Assembly: GCA_025934955.1 (NCBI GenBank)
Contig: JAICWE010000034.1
Span: 1-37,336 of the forward strand
Origin: Gemmatimonadales bacterium
GTDB taxonomy: Bacteria; Gemmatimonadota; Gemmatimonadetes; Gemmatimonadales; GWC2-71-9
Direction of reading: 5' to 3'
DNA length: 37,336 nucleotides
Shown here piece after piece: positions 15,393 through 24,014 of the stretch. The position numbers and the translations under genes are program-made. Each line of letters opens with the position of its first letter. Within the stretch, counting starts at the first letter, position 1. The notes under the pieces were generated by a model. It did no database searches and had not been told where the DNA came from. It saw only the letters and a program-made list of their open reading frames with translations.

Positions 15393-16571
15393 TCAGGTGG
15401 AACGGCGGGTGGGCTCCCAGATCGGGTTGCGCTCGCCGGTGAGCGCCTTGCTCCAGGCAAGCAGACCCGCGAGCGCCGACGCCAGCGCGAATCCGCTCAG
15501 CGCGATCGGAAGCGGTGGACGGCGGCCCTGCGGCCAGCGCATGCCGAGAACTCCCAGCAGCACGCCGGCGATCAACGCCATGAAGATCCAGCGCGCGGCC
15601 ACCGACGTCGGGAGCAGCAGGACGAGTCCGATCAGCGCGAGGGGGAGCAGAAGAAAAACCAGCCAGCGACAGAGCTTGTGGCTCAACAGCATCCAGGCGA
15701 ACAGCCCATAGCGAAACGGATTCATCATGCGGGAGAGATAGCCAAGCGTCTCGAGCCCTCGCGCCATCGTCCGAACCTTGCGGCGATACTCGGCCTTGAG
15801 CGACCGGGTGCGCGGCACGTAGCAGACGGCGTCGTGCACCGAGACGGAGCGGTATCCGGCTTCGCGCGCGATGAGCGCGCTGGCGAAGTCCCGGCTCAGC
15901 GCGGCCGGAAACAGCGCGCGCACCAGGGGGCGGCGAATGGCGTAAAAGCAACCGCTTGCGCCGACGATACCGCCCAGCCTGGTCTCGAGTGCGCGGATTC
16001 CCATCTCGTAGCCGACATAGCCGGACTCGCCCTGATTGCCCTCACGCCGGGCGTCGCCGACACTCACATCGCGACCGGATGCGACGCCGATCGTCGGATC
16101 CTGGAAGACCCGCACGAGCCGTCGCAGCGCACCGGGGGGCAGCCGGATCGTCGCGTCCATGTTCACGACGATGTCGCCGCCGAGATGCGCGGCGGCGGCG
16201 TTCTCGGCGGCGGTCTTGCCGGCGCGCGCCGGCAGCCGCACCAGCGAGACTCGCCGGTCGGCGTAGGTGCGGACGACGTCGTCGGTTCCGTCGGTGGAGG
16301 CATCGCTGACGATCAGGACGTCGCGCCGATCCGCCGGATAGTCGGCCGACAGAACGTTGTCGATCGTCTCGCCGATGGAGCCGGCCTCGTTGTACGCGGG
16401 AATGGTGACCGTGATCGACGGCCACTCGCGCGGCTCCTCCGGCAGGGCCGCGCCGCCGCGCATGGTCGTCAGCAGCCGGAGCAGCGCCGGATAGAGCGCG
16501 TACGCATACACGAACATCACCACCGGCGAGAGCAGAAACGTCCAGCCGAGCTGAGAGAGCATGTCGGTCAC
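15393..16571 (-). CDS. Membrane-bound family 2 glycosyltransferase (processive type)
   Basis: The 392-residue protein has an N-terminal membrane helix (about 11-30), a cytoplasmic GT-A domain and several C-terminal membrane helices (about 285-375). This is the layout of cellulose/hyaluronan-synthase-like enzymes. Visible motifs are TIPAYNEAGSI, SDASTDGT (89-96), the DXD-like NMDA (137-140) and SRDF (226-229) at the acceptor site. RRKVRT (263-268) stands where processive enzymes have Q/RxxRW, so processivity is doubtful. Donor and product are unknown. The GTG start overlaps the stop of the upstream GT4 in GTGA. Confidence 0.85.
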   Translation of the reverse strand: MTDMLSQLGWTFLLSPVVMFVYAYALYPALLRLLTTMRGGAALPEEPREWPSITVTIPAYNEAGSIGETIDNVLSADYPADRRDVLIVSDASTDGTDDVVRTYADRRVSLVRLPARAGKTAAENAAAAHLGGDIVVNMDATIRLPPGALRRLVRVFQDPTIGVASGRDVSVGDARREGNQGESGYVGYEMGIRALETRLGGIVGASGCFYAIRRPLVRALFPAALSRDFASALIAREAGYRSVSVHDAVCYVPRTRSLKAEYRRKVRTMARGLETLGYLSRMMNPFRYGLFAWMLLSHKLCRWLVFLLLPLALIGLVLLLPTSVAARWIFMALIAGVLLGVLGMRWPQGRRPPLPIALSGFALASALAGLLAWSKALTGERNPIWEPTRRST

Positions 16572-17683
16572 GGAAGCGGGTGAGTGAGCGACGCGTAGAG
16601 CGCGTCGTAGCGATCGAGCCAGCGCTCAGCGCCGAACTCTCGCGCAAGCCGCTCGCGGGCATACGCCGCGCGGCGGCGGGCCGCGACGGGATCGGCGAGG
16701 GAGGCGCGAATGGCGCCGGCGAGGGCGCCGGCATCGGGCGGCACCAGCACGGCGTCACCCTTGCCGACGACGTCGGGGACGCCGCCGACCGACGTCGCCA
16801 CGACCGGCACGCCGGCGGCCATCGCCTCGAATAGCGAGATGGGTGTGCCTTCGGTGCGCGAGCTGAGTACGAACAGATCGAATGCAGCATAGAGCCGGGC
16901 TGCGTCCGGCATCAACCCCACCCAGCGGAACTGCGCGGCCGCGCCGGCGGCCGCGGCCCGACGAACGAGCGCGGCGCGCTCCCGGCCATCGCCTACGAAA
17001 CAGCCGAGCGGAGCCCCGTCACCCATTTGCGCCAGGGCGTCGACGAAGAGGTCCGGTCCCTTCTCCCAACTGAGCCTGCCTACCCAGCCGGCCACGACAC
17101 GTTCGGCCGGCAGGCCCAAGGCCGCCCGGGCTTCGGCACGGGAAAGGAGAGGCGCCCGCTCGGCCCACGCGTTCGGTATCAGGTGGATCCGCGCGCGCGG
17201 CACGCCGCGGTACGCGAGCAGATCCACCAGCGGGCGCGACACCGCGACGACGGCATCGAAGCGCCGAAATGCGCGACGCTGGAGTCGCTCGTACAGGCGA
17301 TTCTTCCAGCCGCCGCCGGTGAAACCGTGCACGGTAGTGACGGTCCGCGCGCCGGCGGCGCCGGCGGGACCTCGAGCCAGCACGTCTGCGCGATAGCCAT
17401 GGCAGTGGACCACCCCCGGCGAGTGCCGGCGAATCGCTTCGGCGACGGCGCGGCGCTCCGCGACATATGCGCGCGGCGGGACGATTAGCCGGTCCACTGC
17501 GACCCCGTCCGCTTCGAGCGCGTCGGCCAGGGTGTGGCTGGTCGCGCCGGACGGCTCGAGCACGAGTGCCACCGTCACCGCGCGACCGCGCGCGTGCTGA
17601 CCGGCGGCGAGCGCGCGCACCACGCTCTCGAGGCCCCCCACAGCACCGGGAGCGAGCACGTGGAGCACCGGAGCAGCGCTCAT
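16568..17683 (-). CDS. Family 4 glycosyltransferase
   Basis: The 371-residue protein has the two-domain GT-B layout: an N-terminal acceptor domain starting with APGAVGGLESVVRAL and a C-terminal nucleotide-sugar domain. That domain carries GWVGRLSWEKGPDLFVDA and the EX7E motif in TEGTPISLFEAMAAGVPVVAT. It transfers a sugar with retention of configuration, probably to a lipid-linked repeat unit. The ATG at 17683 overlaps the asnB stop in ATGA. The frame is open further upstream, but conserved sequence starts right at this Met. The sugar and acceptor are unknown. Confidence 0.85.
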   Translation of the reverse strand: MSAAPVLHVLAPGAVGGLESVVRALAAGQHARGRAVTVALVLEPSGATSHTLADALEADGVAVDRLIVPPRAYVAERRAVAEAIRRHSPGVVHCHGYRADVLARGPAGAAGARTVTTVHGFTGGGWKNRLYERLQRRAFRRFDAVVAVSRPLVDLLAYRGVPRARIHLIPNAWAERAPLLSRAEARAALGLPAERVVAGWVGRLSWEKGPDLFVDALAQMGDGAPLGCFVGDGRERAALVRRAAAAGAAAQFRWVGLMPDAARLYAAFDLFVLSSRTEGTPISLFEAMAAGVPVVATSVGGVPDVVGKGDAVLVPPDAGALAGAIRASLADPVAARRRAAYARERLAREFGAERWLDRYDALYASLTHPLP

Positions 17684-19599
17684 GACTGCGGCGCCACGAG
17701 CTCGAGCCAGAGCGCGGTCGAGCACATGCGCCACAATCGCGTCGGGTTGGCGGAGATCAGCCCGTCGTAGCGGTCCGCGGCGCCACCCAGCCCGACCCGA
17801 CCCAGCGCGCCCAGGGTCGGCTGCAGGCGCGAGCGATTCTCCCGCAGGAAGCGCTGGTACGGAAACGGGAACCCCATCTTGTCGCGGCGCCATACGATTT
17901 CGGACGGAAGATACGGCTCCATGGCACGGCGAAGCGCGTACTTGGTCCAGCCATCGCGGAACAGATACGCCGCGGGCATCTGAAGCCCGATCTCGACCAC
18001 CCGGTAGTCGAGCAGCGGGAATCGGTGCTCCAGCGGGATCGCCATGGTGAAGTGATCGTTGCTCCGCATGTAGTACGGCAGGAGCGCGCGCCGCACATGA
18101 TAGACCGCCTGCTCGTGGAAGCCGAGCGCTCCATAGGCCTTCTGCATCGCCTCTGCCGATGACATGTTGCGCCGCTCAGCGGCAGGCAGGAGATTGCGGC
18201 CGCCCATGCGCTTTGCCGTACGAAAGAGCTGCCGGCGAACGGCCCAGTACGCATCCTGCGCGGCGCCACGCATGCGGCTGGCGGATGCCGTCCGCCGCAG
18301 CAGCTCGTAGCGGAGCGCCTGCACGCGGCAGCCGTCGCGCTTGAGATCGCGCCGCGCGGTGGGCCAGAAGTCGCTTTCATAGCCGGCGAGCACCTCGTCA
18401 CCGCCGGCACCCGCGAGCACCACGGCGACGCCCTCGCGCTTCATCGCCGAGCGCATCTGGAAATGGGTGTAGATGTTGGGCGAATGGTACGGCTCCTCCA
18501 TGAGGCGGGTGAAGCTCCTCACGTCGTCGAAGAAGCCCGCCTCGGGCCGATCAAGCACGTGGTAGTCGATCGGATAGCGCGTGGTCATCGCCCGCGCGTA
18601 CGGCTCCTCGTCGGCCTCGGGCACTCGGATCGTGTAGGTGCGCACGTCACGACCGCGGAGAAGCGCCGCGATCGCGACGATCGACGAGCTGTCCATGCCA
18701 CCGCTCAGCTCGAACGCGACGGGGACGTCGGCCCGAAGGCGCAGCTCCACCGCGCTGAAGAGCGCATCCCGGAGCCGGCGCACCGCCTCCTCGAACGACA
18801 GATCCGCGGTGCCGAGCCGACCGGCCGGCAGCGACCAGTAGGATGCGACGACCGCGTCGCTCACACGGTACACGTCGCGCGCCAATGTCACGCTCGTGGC
18901 CGGCGGCACACTCCGGATCTCGCCGAACGTCGTCGCATCATCGAAATCCTTGATCGACGTGTCGATGAAGCCCCGCACGCGGTCGACATCGATGCGGGCC
19001 GGCTCGCCGCCGAGCTCCGTCAGGCTACGGATGGCGCTCGCGAAGAAGAAGCCCTGAGGGGTCTCCCGGTAATAGAGCGGAGAGACGCCGAGCCGGTCGC
19101 GCGACAGCACCAGCGCTCCGGTGCGACCGTCGTAGAGTGCGACGGCCCAGAAGCCGTTGAGCCGGTTCCACACGCCGTCGCCCCAGGCCCGGTAACCCTT
19201 GAGAATGACCTCGGTATCGGTTGCGGTGCGAAAGCGCGCGCCTTGGCGCTCGAGTTCCTCGCGCAGCTCGACGTAGTTGAACACCTCTCCGTTGAAGACG
19301 AGCTGGAGCACGCCGTCACCGCTCGCGAACGGCTGGTGCCCGCCGGGGGAGAGGTCGATGATGGCGTACCGGGTGTGCAGCAACGCACGAGTGTGCGGCA
19401 GCAACGTTCCGGCAAGGAGCGGACGGTCGCCGACCGCGGCGATCGAACGCGGCGTCCTGTGGGCCACGGCGCGGTCGTCTGCGATGATGCAGGCGCCCTC
19501 GTCATCGGGCCCGCGCAGGCGGATGGGACCGAGCAGTCGCTCCGCGAGTTGGCCGTGCGCCACCGGCGCACGCAGGACGTATCCGGCGATGCCACACAT
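17680..19599 (-). CDS. asnB: Glutamine-hydrolysing asparagine synthase-like amidotransferase
   Basis: The 639-residue protein has a class II glutaminase domain starting at the catalytic Cys2 (MCGIAGYV), with RGPDDEG, HTRYAIIDL and FNGEVFNY. A synthetase domain follows with the ATP PP-loop LSGGMDSSS (298-306) and AGAGGDEVLAGY. AsnB makes asparagine from aspartate, ATP and glutamine. Paralogues inside exosortase and capsule loci are thought to amidate a polysaccharide or a precursor, so the true acceptor here is uncertain. It lies second in the operon, 29 bases after the GT39-like gene, and overlaps the GT4 gene by 4 bp. Confidence 0.9.
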   Translation of the reverse strand: MCGIAGYVLRAPVAHGQLAERLLGPIRLRGPDDEGACIIADDRAVAHRTPRSIAAVGDRPLLAGTLLPHTRALLHTRYAIIDLSPGGHQPFASGDGVLQLVFNGEVFNYVELREELERQGARFRTATDTEVILKGYRAWGDGVWNRLNGFWAVALYDGRTGALVLSRDRLGVSPLYYRETPQGFFFASAIRSLTELGGEPARIDVDRVRGFIDTSIKDFDDATTFGEIRSVPPATSVTLARDVYRVSDAVVASYWSLPAGRLGTADLSFEEAVRRLRDALFSAVELRLRADVPVAFELSGGMDSSSIVAIAALLRGRDVRTYTIRVPEADEEPYARAMTTRYPIDYHVLDRPEAGFFDDVRSFTRLMEEPYHSPNIYTHFQMRSAMKREGVAVVLAGAGGDEVLAGYESDFWPTARRDLKRDGCRVQALRYELLRRTASASRMRGAAQDAYWAVRRQLFRTAKRMGGRNLLPAAERRNMSSAEAMQKAYGALGFHEQAVYHVRRALLPYYMRSNDHFTMAIPLEHRFPLLDYRVVEIGLQMPAAYLFRDGWTKYALRRAMEPYLPSEIVWRRDKMGFPFPYQRFLRENRSRLQPTLGALGRVGLGGAADRYDGLISANPTRLWRMCSTALWLELVAPQS

Positions 19600-19628
19600 C
19601 GGTCGATGATTCCGGGCTCAGCGCCCGA

Positions 19629-21557
19629 TCACTCGGCGCGCACGTAGAGAAGCACCGGATACTCCGAGCCGCTGAAGCGACCCAGCATCCGGTAGCGGGT
19701 GGAAAGCGCCATCTCGAACGTGGGTGAGTACGGCAGATAGGTCTGCTCGGTGTAGCCGTCGAGTACGACGAAGCGCGGCTGCCCCGCCGCGAGAGCTCGC
19801 GCCAGGCGTGCTTCATCGCGCGGCGGAATGCCGGTGATGAACGACAGCGGATGGGAGATGTTCGCGACGGCTCGAAGTCCCGAGTCGAAGTCCCAGATCA
19901 CGCCGCCCGAGAGCACCTGGTCTCCGGCGGCAGCGCGAGAGGCGATCGCCCGTGCGACGGCCCGGACCGTGGCGGGCGACCAGACGCACTCATAGGCGAG
20001 CGAGAGGGTGCGGCCGGAAGCGACCGCGGCGAAGAGGAGCGTCGCCGCGAGTATCAGCCCCGCGCCAAGCCGGGCCCAGCCGAGGCCGGTGGCGCCGCGA
20101 CGAAGCCAGGGCAGCGCCGGCACCGTCACCGCCGCGAACACGAGGCCGAGCTTGGCCACCGATGCCAGCGGACCACGCCCCGGGCCGAGACGCGCCGACG
20201 CGAACTCGGCGGCAACGAGTGCCGCGACGGAGGCGGCGAGCAGCAGCGGCCTGCGGCCGATCGGGCTGGTCGCCGCGAGCACGCAAACGGCCGCGGCACC
20301 CACGATCGCCACATTCGACAGGTCCAGCACCCTGAAGTGGTGCGCCACGGCGACCAGCGCGAACAGGACCACGCCCACCACGGCGACATTCCGGGCGGGA
20401 AGCCCGGCGGCGCGCGGAAACCGGGCGAGCGCCACCCCGCCGAGCACCGCGAGCGGAGGCAGGAACTCCAGCGCGTACTGCGGGTAGAAGCCGCGCCGCA
20501 GCAACCAGTAGCCATAGAGCAGGCAGAGACACGCGATCCAGGCGAGCGGCAGCGCCAGCCGGCGGAGCGCGTCGCGCCGCTCGGCCGGCGAATCGCCGGA
20601 GAGCATCAGGACCGGCGCAACGACGACTGCGGCGATGAGCGGGGCGTTGAGTCGCACGGCGGTGCGAACGTATCCGAAGGTCTCCCTCCAGCTCTGAGTC
20701 GGGTCGCGGAAAGCGCGGGGCGAATGAGATGCGGCGCCGACAGTCGATGGCCGGTGGCCGAAGGCGCGAGTGGCCGCCGCAACACCATCCCGTACGATGC
20801 CGAGCGGATTGATATCGCTGGCCCACACGCCGGCGAGCCCGAGCCAATGGCTGTAGAGCAGCATCGCCCCCGTGCCGACCGCGGCGAATCCCGCGAAGAG
20901 CGTTGCCGCCGCACCGGCTTTGCCGTGCGGGCGGACGGTCGGGGCGCTTTGCGTTGTCAGCAGCACGAGGGCGGCGGCCAGCAGCGGTGCGAGACTCGAC
21001 TCGCGCACGTAAAACGCGAGCCCGAGGATGGCCCCGGCGAGCGCGAGGACACCACGACCGCCGTCGCCCTGGATGTACCGGGTCACCAGGTACATCGCGA
21101 AGGTGCAGAGAATCACCGTGAACGGCTGAGTGTGGACGATCGTCGACCAGATCACCATGAACGGGTAGAATGTCATCAGCGTCACCGCCCAGAGAGCCGC
21201 GGTGCGACCGAACAGCCGGCGGGTCAGGAGGAAGACGAGCAGGCCGGTCGCGCTGCCGGCGAGCATCGGCAGCACCCGAGCCCAGGTATGGTCCGTGCCG
21301 ACCACCCGTACCCAGCCGGCCAGGAGCAGCACGTAGAAGGGCTGGCGAGCGCCGTAATGGACCAGCGGCACGAGGCCGTCGAGCAGCAGGCGCGCGTCCA
21401 TCAGGTGCGCGCCTTCGTCCGGATTGACCCAGCGGAACGGGAGGATCGCGAAACGGAGCAGAAGCCCGACGCCGACGATCGCAAGCGCAAGCCGAAGCGC
21501 ATGGTCGGGAGCTGCCGCCTCGTCCCGGCCTTCGGAGCGATTAGAATTGGCGATCAT
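19629..21557 (-). CDS. GT39/ArnT-like polytopic membrane glycosyltransferase
   Basis: The 642-residue protein has a first membrane helix at about 21-40, followed by the periplasmic motif NPDEGAH (45-51) with the acidic pair Asp47-Glu48 typical of dolichyl/undecaprenyl-phosphate sugar transferases (PMT_2/ArnT type). About twelve more helices run to about residue 520, and a soluble C-terminal domain follows. Such enzymes move a sugar from a lipid-phosphate donor to an acceptor outside the membrane. The ATG at 21557 lies only about 4 nt after the start point predicted from the -24/-12 site at 21572-21587. The mRNA would thus be almost leaderless. No other start codon precedes the first helix. 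It is the first gene of a five-gene minus-strand operon. Confidence 0.8.
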   Translation of the reverse strand: MIANSNRSEGRDEAAAPDHALRLALAIVGVGLLLRFAILPFRWVNPDEGAHLMDARLLLDGLVPLVHYGARQPFYVLLLAGWVRVVGTDHTWARVLPMLAGSATGLLVFLLTRRLFGRTAALWAVTLMTFYPFMVIWSTIVHTQPFTVILCTFAMYLVTRYIQGDGGRGVLALAGAILGLAFYVRESSLAPLLAAALVLLTTQSAPTVRPHGKAGAAATLFAGFAAVGTGAMLLYSHWLGLAGVWASDINPLGIVRDGVAAATRAFGHRPSTVGAASHSPRAFRDPTQSWRETFGYVRTAVRLNAPLIAAVVVAPVLMLSGDSPAERRDALRRLALPLAWIACLCLLYGYWLLRRGFYPQYALEFLPPLAVLGGVALARFPRAAGLPARNVAVVGVVLFALVAVAHHFRVLDLSNVAIVGAAAVCVLAATSPIGRRPLLLAASVAALVAAEFASARLGPGRGPLASVAKLGLVFAAVTVPALPWLRRGATGLGWARLGAGLILAATLLFAAVASGRTLSLAYECVWSPATVRAVARAIASRAAAGDQVLSGGVIWDFDSGLRAVANISHPLSFITGIPPRDEARLARALAAGQPRFVVLDGYTEQTYLPYSPTFEMALSTRYRMLGRFSGSEYPVLLYVRAE

Positions 21558-21571
21558 TGGGGCCGCCGTCG

Positions 21572-21587
21572 AGCAAGCCGTATGCCT
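21572..21587 (-). promoter_or_regulatory. Sigma-54-like promoter of the GT39-asnB operon
   Basis: On the minus strand AGGCATACGGCTTGCT has GG (21586-21585), ten bases, GC (21574-21573) and a full TTGCT. It matches 9 of 12 consensus positions. It faces away from the plus-strand site at 21631-21646. The predicted start is very near the ATG, which weakens the call. Confidence 0.42.
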
Positions 21588-21630
21588 CTGTGATGCCCCA
21601 AGATAACCGCTGCGCGCGTGCCGCGGCACT

Positions 21631-21646
21631 TGGATCGGGCGTTGCC
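21631..21646 (+). promoter_or_regulatory. Sigma-54-like promoter of the GT4 gene
   Basis: TGGATCGGGCGTTGCC has GG at 21632-21633, ten bases, then GC at 21644-21645. It matches 9 of 12 consensus positions. Transcription would begin near 21657, about 57 nt before the ATG at 21714. Confidence 0.48.
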
Positions 21647-21713
21647 ATCGCACCACAACCGGGGAGTCGTCAGTGACATTGGACCGGCGGCGGCCCGCTC
21701 CCGGGGACGCGGG

Positions 21714-22958
21714 ATGCGCATAGCGTTCGTCGCTGATTTCCCGTCCGTCAGCGAGACGTTCGTGGTACGGGAGATCGCCGGATTGCTGGACCGGGGCCAC
21801 GAGGTGGACATCTTTCCCCCTCGCCTCTCCGAGGCGTCCGTCGTCCAGCCGCAGGTCCTGGAGTACGGGCTGCTGGCGCGGACCCACCCGCCGGCGAGCC
21901 CGGATCTCACCTTCGGGGCCCGTGCCCGCCGCGCGCTCGGCATCGTGGCGCGCCACGCCGCAAGCGACCCGCTTCCGCTGCTCCGCAGCGTGAACCCGCT
22001 GCGCGGAGGCCGGCGGGCGGTGTCGCTGCGGGTTCTCCTCGAAATCGAGCCGGTGGTCGGCCGACCGCCGTACGACGTGGTGTACGCTCACTTCGGCCCG
22101 AACGGGCTGCGGGTGCTCGAGCTCCAGAGCCTCGGCGTGCTGCGGGGGCCGCTGGTGACGACCTTCCACGGTTACGACATGAGCGCGTACGTGCAGCAGC
22201 AATCGCCCGGGGTGTACCGCGAGCTGTTCGCGAAGGGCGCGCGCTTCCTTCCGATCAGCGACGCGTGGCGGCGGCGGCTGGTCGAGCTGGGTTGCCCCGC
22301 GGAGCGGATCACGGTGCACCGCATGGGAATCGAAACCGCGCGGCTGCCGGTGCGCCCACCGGACGCGCCCTGGCCGCATGGGGGCCCGCTGCGGCTGCTC
22401 AGCGTTGCCCGGCTGGTGGAGAAGAAGGGGATCGAGTACGGCATCCGGGCGGTCGCGGTGCTCGCGCGCGCCGGCACCATCGTCGAATACCGCATCGTGG
22501 GCGCGGGACCGGAGGAGGAACGGCTGGCGGCGCTCGCGATCGAGTTCGGCATCGGCTCGCAGGTCGAGCTGCTCGGTGCCCGGGACGAGTCGAGCGTGTC
22601 GGCCATGCTCCGTTGGTGCGATGCCCTGCTCTGCCCCAGCGTGACGGCGCGGGACGGCGACAGCGAAGGAATCCCGGTGGCGCTGATGGAGGCGATGGGA
22701 AGCGGCATCCCGGTGGTTGCGACGACGCACTCCGGCATTCCGGAGCTGGTCATCCACGGCAAGACCGGCCGCCTCGCCCCGGAGCGCGACGTCGCGGCGC
22801 TCGCCGGAGCGGTGCGCGCCTTGTCCGACGATCCGGCGGCCACTCGCACGATGGCTGTCGCGGGGCGGGCGCTGGTGCTCGAACGGCACGACGCCTCCCG
22901 CCTCGCGGCCGAGCTGGAGGCGATCTTCGCGGAAGTCGCGGCCGAGGCTTCGCGTTGA
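21714..22958 (+). CDS. Family 4 glycosyltransferase (colanic acid WcaL-like)
   Basis: The 414-residue protein begins MRIAFVADFPSVSETFVVREI, the usual opening of WcaL-like and exosortase-associated GT4 enzymes. It continues with FHGYDMSAY, a donor-binding VEKKGIEYGIRAV segment and the EX7E motif in DSEGIPVALMEAM. It would add a sugar to the lipid-linked repeat in the cytoplasm. The ATG at 21714 is preceded by GGGGA at a suitable distance. The open frame extends back to 21618, but those residues do not look like protein. It is a single gene between a sigma-54-like site and the ABC transporter operon. Confidence 0.85.
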   Translation: MRIAFVADFPSVSETFVVREIAGLLDRGHEVDIFPPRLSEASVVQPQVLEYGLLARTHPPASPDLTFGARARRALGIVARHAASDPLPLLRSVNPLRGGRRAVSLRVLLEIEPVVGRPPYDVVYAHFGPNGLRVLELQSLGVLRGPLVTTFHGYDMSAYVQQQSPGVYRELFAKGARFLPISDAWRRRLVELGCPAERITVHRMGIETARLPVRPPDAPWPHGGPLRLLSVARLVEKKGIEYGIRAVAVLARAGTIVEYRIVGAGPEEERLAALAIEFGIGSQVELLGARDESSVSAMLRWCDALLCPSVTARDGDSEGIPVALMEAMGSGIPVVATTHSGIPELVIHGKTGRLAPERDVAALAGAVRALSDDPAATRTMAVAGRALVLERHDASRLAAELEAIFAEVAAEASR

Positions 22959-22965
22959 GGAATGC

Positions 22966-22981
22966 TGGCCCGAAGCTTGCC
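22966..22981 (+). promoter_or_regulatory. Sigma-54-like promoter of the ABC transporter operon
   Basis: TGGCCCGAAGCTTGCC matches 10 of 12 consensus positions, with GG at 22967-22968, ten bases, then GC at 22979-22980. It begins eight bases after the stop of the previous gene. The predicted start is near 22992, about 70 nt before the GTG at 23062. Confidence 0.55.
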
Positions 22982-23061
22982 CGCCGCAGTGCGCCTCCGG
23001 TCAGCGGTACCGCGGTGCGGCTGGCTATGTTTAGCGCCTCCTTCTACTCCGGGCCGAGGAC

Positions 23062-24009
23062 GTGACCGACGTCACTAGCCGCACGATCGCCGAAGGCTCT
23101 CCGGCCGCCGCACCGGTCGCGATGACCACCGTCGGGCTCGCCGACGAGCGCCACGGCGTCCTGTCCGACCTCCGCGAGGTCATGGGCGACTTCTGGCGCT
23201 TCCGGGAGTTGCTCTACCAGCTCACCCTCAGAGACGTGCGCATCCGCTACAAGCAGGCGGTGATGGGCTTCGGCTGGGCCATCTTCATGCCGCTCCTCAT
23301 CATCCTCGCGGGCATGCTGATCCGGCTCGCGATGGCGACAATGTCGGGTGGTGGGCTCGATCGCACGGCGATCGCGGGGCTCGCGGTGAAATCGCTGCCG
23401 TGGGCATTCTTCGTCGGCGCGCTCGGCTTCGCGGTGGCCAGTCTGACGGGTAACATGACGCTGGTGACGAAAGTGTACTTCCCGCGCGAGGTGCTGCCGG
23501 TCTCGTCGGTGCTGGCGCAGCTGTTCGACACGAGCATCGGCGCGCTCGGGCTCCTGATCGTGCTGCTCGCCTTCCACATCACGCCGTCGCTCTCGTGGCT
23601 CTGGATCCCGGTGCTGGTGCTGCTGCTGGTGACGCTGACCGCGGGCACCTGCCTGCTGCTCTCCTGCGGCAACCTCTTCTTCCGCGACGTGAAGTACATC
23701 GTCCAGGTCCTGCTGACGTTCGGCATCTTCTTCACACCGGTGCTGTTCGAGCCGGTGATGGTGGGTCCGACGGCGGCGAGCATCATCATGCTCAACCCGG
23801 TCGCTCCGGTGCTCGAAGGTCTCCGGCTCTGCATCGTGGAGCACCACAACCTGCTCCAGCCGCTCGTCGCCACGAGCCACAAGGGCATCACGTTCACCGT
23901 GTGGCACCCGTGGTACCTTGCCTACACCGCGGCGTGGGCCATCGGCGGGCTGCTGGGCAGCGCGCTCCTCTTCCATCGTCTCGAGTTCGTCTTCGCCGAG
24001 TACATCTGA
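23062..24009 (+). CDS. Polysaccharide ABC exporter, permease (Wzm-like)
   Basis: The 315-residue protein has a cytoplasmic N-terminus of about 60 residues, the ABC-2 coupling segment LTLRDVRIRYKQAVMGFGWAI and about six membrane helices. It ends with FVFAEYI, as Wzm/TagG-type permeases do. With the following ATPase it should export lipid-linked polysaccharide across the inner membrane. The GTG at 23062 is used as start, but its AGGA lies too close to help; ATG at 23122 is an alternative. An insertion of about 25 residues in the periplasmic end (LLQPLVATSHKGITFTVWH) is slightly unusual. Confidence 0.88.
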   Translation: MTDVTSRTIAEGSPAAAPVAMTTVGLADERHGVLSDLREVMGDFWRFRELLYQLTLRDVRIRYKQAVMGFGWAIFMPLLIILAGMLIRLAMATMSGGGLDRTAIAGLAVKSLPWAFFVGALGFAVASLTGNMTLVTKVYFPREVLPVSSVLAQLFDTSIGALGLLIVLLAFHITPSLSWLWIPVLVLLLVTLTAGTCLLLSCGNLFFRDVKYIVQVLLTFGIFFTPVLFEPVMVGPTAASIIMLNPVAPVLEGLRLCIVEHHNLLQPLVATSHKGITFTVWHPWYLAYTAAWAIGGLLGSALLFHRLEFVFAEYI

Positions 24010-24014
24010 CAGCC

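Noticed and set aside
18463..21593. Long plus-strand frames (18463-19647 and 19851-21593) opposite asnB and the GT39-like gene
   Set aside because: The opposite strand encodes AsnB and a polytopic glycosyltransferase with family motifs, while these frames are low-complexity Arg/Glu/His-rich sequence.
22959..23065. Plus-strand frame running on past the GT4 stop (22265-23065)
   Set aside because: It is an alternative frame of the GT4 gene made of Gly/Ala/Arg-rich sequence; the real frame ends at 22958.
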